A DNA stretch of 64,000 bases, taken from the NCBI GenBank assembly GCA_001510575.1, contig LNGK01000003.1:3177732-3241731 (forward strand). Direction: 5' to 3'. Positions 46,727 to 57,322 of this stretch are shown here, piece after piece. Source of the DNA: Knoxdaviesia capensis (taxonomy: Eukaryota > Ascomycota > Sordariomycetes > Microascales > Gondwanamycetaceae). The position numbers and the translations under genes were made by a program. The notes below the pieces were generated by a model. The model had not been told where the DNA came from. It did no database searches and saw only the letters and a list, made by a program, of their open reading frames with translations. Positions within the stretch are counted from its first letter, which is position 1; each line of letters starts with the position of its first letter.

Positions 46727-49608
46727 TGTGGGCGAGTTCAGGTCGAGGTGATCGAAGCTGGGTGTGCGTGGAGTCGGAGTGCGGGAAAGAGAGTGAAGAA
46801 TGTGTGTGTTGTCGGAACGCAGACAAGAGGCCGTCGACGTCGGACACTCCGAAGAGAGAAGAAGCAAACAACGCAGTTGAGGGTATCTTGAAAAAGGCGA
46901 ACACCAGCTTGCAAACAGCGCAACCAGCTTCGTTTTTGTCGGCGTGTGCTTTCTTTCCTTTCTCACGATCCATTCACCATGCGGGTTAATTCGACGGCTG
47001 GGAGGGCGGCTGTGCGCAGCTGGCAGCGTGGCTGGCGGCGGCCCGGCAGGCCAGGGGTCATGGTTAACCTGAAGAACCCTAATTCACGTTTGTTGATCCT
47101 GGGTGTCGGTGTTTCTATCCTCATCAAAACCATTCGGGACGGAGGGTTAGAGTGTGTCTCCGCTTTGCAAGGAGAGTCAGCGTTGTGATTTGGATAACCT
47201 CTCTTGGGGTGGCGAGGATGTCGCCACTGCTTAAATCCAGGGACGGACCGACAGAGTTATATAGTGTGGTATTTATGTGCGGGCAGAGTTGCCGCCTTTG
47301 CCACGGGAGCGGGACATGGAGTGTACTGTACAGTCGCATGCATATCTTGAGTCTGCCACGTTGCACTGTAGTCGAGAGAAATATGCTATACAGTACACAC
47401 ACCTAATACAGTTCGTGAGGAAGAGTGTCCCGGCTCGCCAGACGGCACACAACTCCTAGACATTAAACTGTTCACTTGCAAACACTGGTACGAGAATCAA
47501 TGAATCAACCCTAATTCCGTTGTGCTAACCCTACCACCGCCAGTCGGCCCTAAAATCCCTACCCCTGGCGGCCAAAGGCGAAAGAGACCAGCCCGACCCG
47601 ACCCTGAAATTTATATTCTCCTGCTCTTCAAAACCAGCCATGATGCACCAACGACGATCATCAATCAAGTCCTGTGGGAGGGATCCTCGCGCCATTCCTT
47701 CCAGCACAGTGCCGTTGTGTCGCCCTAAGTACATCCTGTACAGTACACTCTGGGCGTAAGCCCGACGTGAGATTTGACGGGCGGGTGGAGCTTGGCTCTC
47801 TCACGGAGATGGTGAGAAATCAACTGAGTGTGTATGTATCAGCACAGGAAAAGACGGAATTGGCCCCTTTCGAACAGATACGAGAGTCCCAGGGGATGAT
47901 TCCATTGTGCTGTCGAGTTCGCCATGTTGCGGTGAAGAAGCCTCGTATCTCCCACAGAAACCACTTAAACGCCAAACTGCCTCCCTGTGGAGGACGAGGG
48001 GGGGGGCCACTAGGCAAAGTCTTTTTTTAGCCTGTTTCCCACAGATCTCCGTGTTGGATGTGTGGGCTGCAGGGGTCGATGCTTTGCTCGTGTCTGGTGG
48101 TAGAAGATGCCATGCGAAAGCGGGTGAGTTGGGGATGGGCGGACACAGCGATATGCCAGCACAGCCATGCCGGGTTGGAGTGAGCAGCACAGAGATGCAA
48201 CTCGTGAAGGGCAGCAAGTATTGCGAGAACGACAGTACAGCACAGACATCCTCACATCGGTGCCCGAGACCCCTTCAGACACTTCACGGGCATCCATTGC
48301 ACGTACAGAGACGTTCACCGTGCATCTCCTGTCGGCTTGGTGCCACCCTGCCGCTGCCAGCACCGCATCCAAGTGCCGCCACCAGCCACTCCTCGTCTCT
48401 GTCCTGCCACTCGACACATGCACTACAGACAAAGCGAGTGGATTGTTATCGCCGCTCTTCGATCCTTATCGCGTGCTCCTTCTCCCCGTCCTGGTCCCTG
48501 TTCCAAACACCACTTTTGGCCGGTGTTACCCCTAGTCAGGCCGATCCTTTTGACTGGCCCTTTGGGCTCAAGAGCTTAAAATCTGACGACTCCATCCCAC
48601 ACACTCATTCACAGGCTGACTGTGCCTGACCTCTCTTTCTTTCTTTCTCTCTCTCGCTCTTCTTCTTCCTGTTCGTTTCTTGCTTGCCCCATCCCCCGTC
48701 AGCTTTCGTTGCCCCCTACACGAACACAAAACACAACCCTGAGCATTCTGTCCTGGGCATGGGATAGTGACGGGACGGAGCATTCTTCACGATCCATCTC
48801 CCGTTTCTCCCAGCTGTTCCCTTTTTTCTGCTCTTGTTAGCCGCGTTTGCTTTCGTGTCTCAGTGTCCATTCCTCAGCGGCTATCGTTATCGCTGCCGAC
48901 CGTTCAGCCACAGCCTCAAACCTGTCAACTGTTGTTTCCCCGTATCACCATCTCAACCCCTCCCAACTCCCCGCTTAAACCGGTTCACTCCTTCTTCTTC
49001 GTCTTCTTTTGATCGTCGCGACAACCTCATCCGCCCCCGTGAGCCCGATCCGCCCAGCTTTCCTCTCCTCCCCCCTCTCTCTTTGTGTGTTGCCCTCCCG
49101 TATCTGCGCTGTGTTGCCGAGAGTGGTTGATCTCACTCCGGTTTCCCTCCGCTCAGGCCCTTGGACTTTTCGTCCCTGTCGCCATTTCCTTTTCCTCCTG
49201 CTTCGTGTGACCTATGTTTGGTCTCACCATCTCATCTTATCACCCCATCACATATTCCTTCTCCCATTATACCACTCTGCCCGACCTTCTTTTTTTTTTC
49301 TTTTCTTTTTTACCCTCTTCTTCCCGTTCACGTGCCTTTGCCGGCTTTTCTTATATTGCTCCTGCCTTCCGGCCATATTTCTCCCTCCCAGTCATTCCTT
49401 CCAATCTTGTATCTGGGGAATCCACGCTGACTACTAATCTCCCGCCCGTTGTGACATAATCTCCAACTCTGTCATCTTATCACTCTTCATTCCTGCTCCT
49501 CTCTTCTTTTCTCTCCTATTCATCTCGCTCTTACTCTTCCTTCTGTGTATCTCATTCCTCCTCCTACACACTGCATACCCTCATCCATCCTCACTTCTCT
49601 CTCAGAGC
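46727..49608. other. Intergenic region between divergent genes
   Basis: The left edge is the leader of the GRF gene. AACCCTAA boxes lie at 47075-47082 and 47507-47514, and ACAGT/ACTGT palindromes at about 47323, 47389 and 47736. From about 48620 to 49608 the plus strand is strongly pyrimidine-rich, the presumed promoter and leader of the 1253-residue gene. No coding exon can be supported. Confidence 0.5.
47323..47333. repeat. GTACTGTACAG pentamer palindrome
   Basis: A member of the ACAGT/ACTGT family, with related copies at 47389-47396 and 47736-47746 in the same intergenic stretch. Confidence 0.5.
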
Positions 49609-52600
49609 ATGGACCCTGACCGCGCTTCAATCAACGACGATGGCCGCTCTCGTCGAGGCCGCCTTATGGGCAAACTGTTCGGCGGCAAAGAACGGAAACC
49701 CGACGACAACGTAATAGCCTCCGACCTCAACTCTTTCCTGCACTCAGCCCCGCCCGACTCGTTCCAGGTCGCCCATGCCTCTCCTCCGCCTTCGAAATCC
49801 TACCCGGCACCCCCTCCTCCGCTCTCCGGCCCACAACCGTCTTCCCGCGGCCTAGCCAAAATCGACACCTCTCGTGCCAACCGGTACCCCCAGGCTCTCA
49901 ACATCGCGAACCCCCAATCTCTCCCCCTACGTGCGGACGGCCGAAGTCCTCTCAAAAGCGCCACATTTGCCCCCCGACCCAACCGCAAGGGCATGTATGT
50001 CAAGTTCGCCGATACCAAGCCTGAAATAATAGGCGTTGGTGGAGACGAGTCTGAAGAGCCGTCTGTCGAGATCTCCCGGAGAAAAGCTTCCAGAACAAGG
50101 TCCCCGCCATCGTCGTCGCAGTCCTCGCAACAACAACAACAACAACAACAACCACCCCCCATCCCGCCCAAAATGCGTGGACCCCCCGTGCTCGACCGTG
50201 CCAATACCATTCATTTCCACCGTCCTGGAAGCTCTGGTTCCAAATCTGGCTATACCAGCTCGGCTTCAGGAACCTCCCAAACGTCCCCTGGTAGCCCTGA
50301 CTTTCGCCCTCGTCCGCTTTCCAGAGCCCAGACTGGCCTGCTTGCTGCCGGCCTGGCCTCCAGCTCAAACTCCTCGGGACTTGACTCCCGCCTTCGCGAG
50401 AAGCCTAGCCTCCTGCCAGGAGCCCCTGTCTCGTCCAGCTTTCTCGACGCTGTCCGCCCTCGCGATGACAACCGCCGCTCCTTCATCGAAACCCACCAGG
50501 CGCAGATGCGTGAAGCCGAGGGTCGTGCCTTTGCCCAGGCAACTCGCTCCAATTCGAATCATTGGCCTGACGGAGACGAGCCAGCATCGCCTGTCAGTCC
50601 CATCCATGAGTCCCCCGTGTCCATAAATGGCCGCGGTGTCCCAGACCCATTTATATCAGTCAGCCCCGACATGACCTACCCCAGTCCTGATAGATTTGGA
50701 CCACCTATTCTTCCCTCCAACTCGGCTTCTTCTTCCATGCCTCCACCGCCTCTGCCGTTGTCCCAGCGGCAACCCCAAATCCCGAAGCTGCAGCCACCTG
50801 CACAACTCCTCCAGCAGCCGCAGCAGCAGCAGCAGCAGAGATCTCCCGCTAGCCATAGTCCTGCTCACAGTCCTGGATCTACGTCTGCCCCCTTTCCGCC
50901 CATGTCTCGTGTGCGTAGCAACACATCTAATAGCTCTGATTACTCCGCCATTGCCAACTCAAACCTCTCTAACCCACTCCCGCCATCCTCGGTCTCGCGC
51001 CAGACCAGCACTACTTCCTACGACGACCGTTCCCCGATGAGCCACGCCGGCATGGCCCCTTATGAAGCTGTGTCGGCTTCCGAGGAGAATGCTCTTCGCC
51101 AGTTCACCGCCCGAACCCGCCACCTCTACGAGCTATTCCGGCTGCATGCCGAGGCCAACCGCCCGCTCCTGTCGTGCGAACCGTACCAACTGGCCCGCGC
51201 TGCTCTGTGGTGGTTCATCAAGGGCCGTATGGGCCTGGAGCACCTCATTCGCAGCCGTGACAAGAACATCTACCCCGACCAGATGCAGTACGAGCTAGAG
51301 AAGCAGCAAGCCTATACGAACCTCTCCAAGGGCTATTGGCTTCTGGAGGAAGCCCTGCCCGAGATCTCTCGCGCCCGAACCCTGTCCCCGAACCCCGAAG
51401 TCGAAGAAGTCCGCGCCTGTCTGCTCTCCAGCCTGAGAAAGCTGGCGTATTCCATGAAGCGAAACGATTTCCTCCCGCCCGAAGAGGCCTTCCTGCCCCA
51501 AGTTATCGACCGATCCATCTGGCTGGAATATCCCCGGTTGACCCAGGATATGGTGGCTTTGCTAACCTTTGAATCTTTTGCAAACATGGCCACCGGCCGC
51601 CGTTCCTCTGCCACCCCCATGCTCGAAGCTCTGCCGCTTGGTGATTCCGCCGACTTCTTCAACTACAGCCGAATTTCCGTCGATGCTGTCCTCATGGAGC
51701 AAAGCGGCTCCCGATCCGATGGTGTCGTTCTTCCCTGTCTTCTCTCTACAGTGCGGTCCCAGAACCAGCCGAATCTCGCCTTCCTCATTGCCAGCCAGAA
51801 CGGCGAAGTCCTGCTCCGTCTCCAGAACGACAAGAACGTCGGTCCGACCTGGGAGGATGCCCGGTGGAACAAGGACGAGAACGCCATCGATATCCGCCTG
51901 CCACGAGGCTTTCGCCTCATGGTCCATTGCAGCCCGCTCGACTTCCGCATGCTCTTCAGCATGCACGACTTTGGCCGCACCATCCGCTCGACGCTTTACC
52001 CGCGACCTGACGAGAAATTGGCCTTCAAGGGGATCCTCCCTATGTTCCAATACTTTGACGCCGATCCCAACAGCCGCGCTTTCCCCAAAGAAAGCGTGCC
52101 CGGCTGCGAAATCTGCCTGTTCGAAAGGCTTTACAAAGAAAACGCCGCTACCGGCCCCCGATTCTTCCACCGCGGGTTCCGTATTTCCGTCGTCACTGGC
52201 ACCAAGACCCGGACCCTCAGCGGCATCAGCCACACGTATCAGCCTCAGCTCCCGATCCAGTTTTCCTTCCTACGTGGTGACCATGATGCTCCGGCTCTCC
52301 TTCTCAGCTTCGACGGCCGCCAAAAGGGCCGCATGGTGCTGTCTTTCCGAGACGACAAGGAGAGATTGGCGTTCCATTCGATTCTCAGCGGCTCGGCCCT
52401 AGACCAGGAGCGCATATATGCCGAGGTTCCCCTTGACGGTTTCTCGATCGGTACCCGGTTGCGTGACATTACTGGACTGAGCGGCATTCGCAAGCTGCAG
52501 TGGAAGGGCGCGCGGGTTGTCAACGACGACGACGGAGAAGATGACCCGAAGACGGTGCTCTCGGACCAGCTGAGAATCTTGATTGACTTCAAGCATGGCT

Positions 52601-53442
52601 CGGTGACGGACCGTGTTAACGTGGCGCCTGGCGAGTTGAAGCTGCGACTCGAGGCCTCGAATCCGACTGTGCTCCATCTCCTGCGCCGCGCCCAGACCGA
52701 TCTGTCGATCTCGGTTTCCGAAAGCCAAGTCTCGAAGGAGACCCCCGGCGAACTGGCCAACGCCCTCCAAGCGGTGGCGTCCTCGGGAACGGTCCGTACC
52801 TTCCAGTTCAGCACCGTCCAGGACGTGCACCAGTTCCAGCGAGCCCTCACGGGCTTTGAAGTAATTTTCGACGGCGTGGCGTCGACGCTGGCCATCACGC
52901 GGCGACGCATGGTGGTGCCTGTTCACAAAAAGTGGGAAGCGGGCAAGACGCGCATCCAGATCGTCAGCAGCGGGCGCGGCGCGGTGATCCAGCTGCTCGC
53001 GTTCTTCGAAGATTTCCACCACGGCCACTGCATGGGCTTCGTGCTGAAGGGCACCGACGTGTTCGAGGCCACGCAGCGCGGCAGCAAGTGCGGCGTCAAG
53101 TTCGTGGACGCCAAGTTCCCGCTGCCGCGGCTGGGGCCGGACGATAAGGGCGGCAGCTCGCCGAGCGAGAAGGACATGTACGGCTCGGGCGGCGGCAATG
53201 GCGGGGCCGAGCTGGATTCCACGGCGTTCCTGTGCTTGGATCTGCCGGAGATTCCGGGCGAGCACGATGATATTCTGATCATGTTTGACAGCGAAGCCGG
53301 TAAGTTTTCTTGCTTTCTGCGGGGGTGTTACTACATTAACAAATGCTAACTTCTTTTGTCCCCATGAACAGAGCGTGATTCGTTGTGTGAGGTGTTGCCG
53401 GCTTCCGTGAAGGGGTCGCGGCTGATCAAGAGAATGATGTGA
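49609..53442 (+). CDS. Large conserved-looking fungal protein of unknown function
   Basis: Two exons, 49609-53299 and 53372-53442, give 1253 residues. The intron has GTAAGT, GCTAAC and AACAG signals and joins SEAERDSL in frame. Residues 1-490 are disordered, rich in Ser, Pro and Gln, with polyglutamine tracts near 174 and 402. From about 495 on, the protein looks folded: a helical segment (ENALRQFTARTRHLYELFRLHAEANRP cut here to its start) containing LARAALWWFIKGRMGLE, a helical stretch of tetratricopeptide-like character, then beta-rich sequence with SFLRGDHDAPALLLSFDGRQ and FHSILSG that could be PH-like folds. The basic C-terminus is KGSRLIKRMM. There is no signal peptide or membrane span. 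I recognise no named family and no catalytic motif. The ATG follows a long pyrimidine-rich leader and is the first in frame. Confidence 0.88.
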
Positions 53443-53923
53443 TCGAGATGGTGTACGACGACGAAATTTTCCAACGACCATATGCCCAGGAGGCGGCCAT
53501 GTTGTCTTTTCTAATACGATGTGTGTGTGGACCATAACTTCCACCACCCCAAAAGGTGCAAACGAATATTTTCGGTTTGCTCGGCGGGAAAGTCTGTTTT
53601 CTTCGGTGTGTCTTTTCTTGCCATAATGACATTGGAATAGCATTTGCATTGGCATAGAGTTACGCGTTGTATATACCATTCGGTTCTTTATTTCATTTCA
53701 TGATGTTTTTCTTCGTTCTATTTTTTGCACCTGTTTTTCACGTTCATGTGGGGTTGGTGTGGTCGCGTGTGCGCCAATTTGTGTGCGTCATCTGTGTGTG
53801 TGTGTTTGTGTGTGTGGAAAACGCCAATCTTCAAAACTGCAAAAGCAGCAAAAAAAAAAAAAAAGAAAAAAAAAAAAGAAAGGTTCGAAAGTTTCCAGAT
53901 CAACTCTGGAGCATCAGGAATTG
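53443..53923. other. 3' flank with A/AAG-rich tract
   Basis: Ordinary 3' flank of the 1253-residue gene, ending in an A-rich tract at 53850-53880. On the minus strand this is a T-run 45-75 nt downstream of the tRNA 3' end and can act as a Pol III terminator. Confidence 0.55.
53850..53880 (-). terminator. T-rich Pol III terminator candidate
   Basis: Read on the minus strand it is two T runs of about 12 and 15 nt separated by single C residues, about 45 nt downstream of the last tRNA base (53924). Pol III stops at runs of four or more T, so this is suitable, although it is not immediately adjacent. Confidence 0.45.
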
Positions 53924-54107
53924 AGCCCGATGCGGGGGTCGAACCCGCAACCTTGAGATTAAGAGTCTCACGCTCTACCGATTGCTGCTAGGAAGTTAGA
54001 ATTTGTTTGGGGGTCTCTCTCTGTAACTCTCGAACCCGGGCCCCTTTCTGAAGGGGGAACGGGCAAGGAAAGGGAAAGTTGGGATTCGAACTTACAGCTA
54101 ACCGGGC
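53924..54107 (-). tRNA. tRNA-Lys(CUU) with 111-nt insert in the D-stem
   Basis: Read on the minus strand, 54107-54096 (12 nt, GCCCGGTTAGCT) and 53984-53924 (61 nt) together make a canonical 73-nt tRNA-Lys. The acceptor stem has 7 pairs (GCCCGGT with ATCGGGC, one G-U). The D-stem is GCTC/GAGC, the anticodon stem TGAGA/TCTCA around loop CTCTTAA (anticodon CTT), and the T-stem GCGGG/CCCGC around TTCGACC. The discriminator is U. The parts are separated by 53985-54095, between positions 12 and 13 of the D-stem. There is no ordinary intron after position 37. The B box (GGTTCGACC) is intact; the A box is interrupted by the insert. Either an intron at a non-standard site, or a disrupted pseudogene. 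The tRNA identity is certain; that it is functional is not. Confidence 0.8.
53985..54095 (-). other. Spliceosomal-intron-like insert inside tRNA-Lys
   Basis: The 111-nt insert begins GTAAGTTCG, has TCTAAC at 54000-53995 with the presumed branch A 11 nt from the 3' boundary, and ends CTAGCAG. Donor, branch and acceptor match those of protein-gene introns in this window, and the length is typical. Its exact removal rebuilds TAGCTCAATCGG, the expected D-arm. It contains two B-box-like stretches (GTTCGAATCC at 54091-54082; GGTTCGA at 54036-54030), and a short TAGC direct repeat lies at both ends, so insertion or recombination of tRNA pieces is an alternative origin. Confidence 0.6.
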
Positions 54108-56270
54108 TATTGTGCTTCTTTGATGGCAGAGCGGGCAAGAAAAAAACGAGTTTTAAACTGGGGCGGCAGGCAAGCTTTTTTCTGTGGGTGGTCTTTGAGG
54201 AATGAAGGCTATATCGATATGTTGATAAGATCTGGGGGCTAGGGTTAGGGTTGGTGGAGAGGGAAAGGGTAGGGCTGAAGAGGAAGGCGTGGCAATAAGA
54301 TGGGGCGGTGATTCAGATAGGTTCTGGGTTGAGTTTGGTGATGTGTTTTCCTCCAGGTGTTATCAGTGATTGCTACCCGTTGCGAACATGGCCGGAACAA
54401 CTTTCCTCCCCAGCAAGGAATCGAACCAACACCAGCTGATGTTGGTTGGTTTACAGAGGAGCGAGCGGTTCTTGGCTGGCTGGGCACTCCAACCTGCTAA
54501 TAGTATCTGTACAGAAGCGAAGGCCACCCGTCTCTGTCTTTGCTGTGTATCTTTTTTTGAGGCCAGACACTGGGGAAAGAGGTGTGTGTCGCAGCGGTGC
54601 ATGTTCCCACGGGCGAGAAGTGTGGTTGAGGATTCGAGAAGGGCGTGGAAGCCGGACGAAGACAGAGATGTGCGAGTGATCCTGCGTGCAGGGCTTGGCT
54701 TACAGTAGTGGGATGCTAGGCTCGATAACGGGGTTACTGAAGATGAGATAAGGGGGGGGGAGAGTATCGGATCTCATCCGTCGGGAGACAAGCGCCGGAA
54801 GACGTCTGTATCTGTGTGCTGGAGGAAGAGAGAGAGAGAGAGTCACGGTGGTCCTGGTTCCGTCACCGTTGTATCGCGATGACATGTAAGCCGGACAGTT
54901 TGGCTGCCAGAGAAAAGTCACGACCGCCGACGGACGGTCGTGCATGGCGACCTCAGGGTACTTATTTACTTACGTCTCCTCCGCTGGAACTGCACGCTTC
55001 CACCCTACTCGCACCCACCCACCCGAAAGAACAATGACTCGGGGGGGTGGCCTCTTGGCAGCGTTCAGACCGGCGTTGTGATCAGCTGGGTTTCTGCGGT
55101 CTTTTTTTTTCTCTTTCTTTTTTTTTCATCCTTCGTTTTCTTTTCTCGCATGTGGGTGCATTCCTTGGGCCGTTTAGAAGAGTAAACGGAGGGGTGCCAT
55201 CTGCATCCACATCACCATCACCACCACACAGTCTCCAACGCAGGACAGTGAGACGCACCTCACTCTTGCATGGAAATAAACGCCCAAAAGAAAATCCCCG
55301 GGGGTAAGCAAGCAACTCCGAGTCACAGGCCGCGTCGCCAGCGGAGCACCAGTCCACGACGACGACGGGGGAACACACATACAGTAGTCACTTGCGGGCT
55401 TGTGTATACGAGTTAGCGCGGAGGGGGCCGCCGTTGGGAACCCGGGGGCCCAGAACGTGTGCGGATAATGGCACTGTATGGCCAGACAGACCGACCGCGT
55501 GTATCCATCCCATGTGCAGGAGGAAAAAAAAAAAAGAAAAAAAGACCCTTGTTGGGGTTTGTGGAGAGCGTTGTATTGCATGAAGGGTCTTGACGACGCT
55601 GTGTGGTGGTCTCCAATTTAAACGAAGGCAGAGAAGAAAAAAGCGAGAGTGAAAAAAAATTTGGATGGTGGGTGGGTGTGGGCGGGCCTTATCGGGCCCG
55701 GACCGGCAAAGCAGACACAGCCTCTTCTCAACCGTCTGCCATCAGCGGTGTCAAAGAGTCAGATACAGAGAAAAAAAGAGAAAAAAAAAAAGGAAAAAAG
55801 AGAAAAAAAGGAGAAAAAAAGGACTCAATCTCCCGCCGGGAGGGTCAGCTGGACGCGGTGGTGCAGATGCTGTTGGGCGGGGGACACCGACACCAACGCG
55901 GGCCCAGCGGCCCTGCATTCTCACGGGGAGAGAAAGACCCCGTTATGTCCATGGTGCACGCAGAGACACCACTGGAGATACTGCGCTTAGATCCGAGGGG
56001 GTAGAAAAAGATTAGTGATGGGCTCTGCGGAAAACAGACACATTCGTCGACGCGGACTAGATGATGTTGTCGTTGATGCGGATGTTGGAAGTGGAATGTC
56101 CGCCGGCTAGCACGGCGGGCAGCGGGCAGCGGGCAGCGGGCGAATTGTTCGACGCTGGAAAGACGCCGAGGGTCCGGCGTTGCGTGGGTTCGTGTCTCGC
56201 GCTGTACGAGCGAGGGCCGGCCCAGTCGGTCAGTCCTGCAGCCAACGGATTGGGGAAGGTTTTTTTCTCT

Positions 56271-56273
<3 letters not shown>

Positions 56274-56303
<30 letters not shown>
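56274..56303 (+). repeat. 30-nt poly-T tract
   Basis: Thirty consecutive T residues, followed 85 nt later by a second 15-nt T run. A likely hotspot for length variation and for assembly or sequencing errors. Confidence 0.85.
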
Positions 56304-56701
56304 CCGTCTGTTGTTGTCCTTGCATTTCTCACCGTATGTCACACCCACACACCCCCGGCCGGGATCTACCTATCCCTTTTTTTGTTCTTTTTTTTTTTTT
56401 TTCGTCATTCGCCGGCGGTGGTGGGTGGCGTTATTGATAGTTAGTTCCCACCCTCCGTCAAGCCGCGGGGGGTGTTAAGCAGAGATGACGATCGTAAGTT
56501 CATCGAAGGGGAGGGGAGGGGGGGAATAGTTGGACACTGGACTGTTTTTCGTACTGTACTGGATCTTTAGAAAAGCCTCGGGGGCCCGCCTCTCGTTGAC
56601 AGCCTGCGGAGTGAAGATATTCACACCTTTTCCAAATCTCCGGTTTGTTCTCGAACCTCTTTGCTTCTGAGATCTCCTGTACACACAACACCCACTTCAA
56701 T

Positions 56702-56724
56702 TATATATATATATATATATATAT
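56702..56724. repeat. AT dinucleotide microsatellite
   Basis: About 23 nt of alternating T and A, some 220 bp upstream of the ATG at 56942. It could also serve as a TATA-like element. Confidence 0.85.
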
Positions 56725-56941
56725 GTTCGTCGACACTGACCTCGAGTATCCGTCCCGTCGATCCTCACATCTCAATCCTCGCGCTTCTAGCTCGTTTATA
56801 ACACCTGGCGACCACCGATCTCTCTCTATACTGCCCAGCACGCCACACCCACGGCCCGCGGACGATCTTCGCCAATCTTCAACCCATTGATCGACAAACC
56901 CAAAGACTTGACAATATCAACAAACAAGAAAACAAATCACC

Positions 56942-57322
56942 ATGGTGCTCGGCGTGCTCTCCGGAAACCGCCGCCGACTCTCGTCGCTGTCGTCGTCGGT
57001 ATCGTCATGGGGCGGTGGTAAGTCGATGCGATCATGTAAGTTCAGCTGTTGCCCAAAGTGAGGATTTGAGATTTCGTTTCTTTTTGTTTCTGTTCGCTTC
57101 TTTTTTCTTGTATGTGTGAACAATTTATATGTGCCTGTGTGTGTCTCAGGCCGGTTCAATTTCTTTCTATCTAGGGGTCCCCGGGTTCCGTCTGTGTCTG
57201 TCTTGTGTCGTTCGATCTGCGGTTCTCCGTCTCGCAATCACCCGATATTTAATCAACCTGGCTGCAGCCTCCGGGCTTTCCTTTGGCGTCTGCGTCAACT
57301 CCGGCAGTGTCCTGGTTTGTAA
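56942..57322 (+). CDS. Putative small gene, exon structure unresolved
   Basis: An ATG in a strong context (CACCATGG) follows a C/A-rich leader typical of fungal genes and opens a short basic, Ser-rich N-terminus (VLGVLSGNRRRLSSLSSS). The first frame can be read to a stop after about 39 codons, or cut at one of two good donors (GTAAGT at 57017 or 57035). Joining to the acceptor at 57149 gives a soluble basic tail ending at 57322. Joining to the acceptor at 57174 gives a hydrophobic stretch (LINLAAASGLSFGVCV) that would run on past another GTAAGT near 57319. I cannot choose between them and recognise no family. It may equally be a non-coding leader. Confidence 0.3.

Larger units (their letters stand above)
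54108..56941. other. Intergenic region rich in simple sequence
   Basis: No supportable protein gene. Holds TTAGGGTTAGGG-like sequence (TTAGGGTT at 54245-54252), a GA run near 54827-54842, A-rich and G/A-rich purine tracts (55640-55830), a 30-nt pure T run (56274-56303), another T run (56388-56402) and an AT microsatellite (56702-56724). The right end becomes the leader of the small putative gene at 56942. Confidence 0.5.

Noticed and set aside
52399..53679. 426-codon minus-strand frame
   Set aside because: Antisense to the end of the 1253-residue gene, whose frame and spliced last exon are well supported.
54412..54460. Second tRNA candidate on the minus strand (GGTTCGATTCC box with a hairpin beside it)
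   Set aside because: The B-box match is perfect, but no 5-bp T-stem, anticodon stem or acceptor stem can be formed around it; at most a relic.
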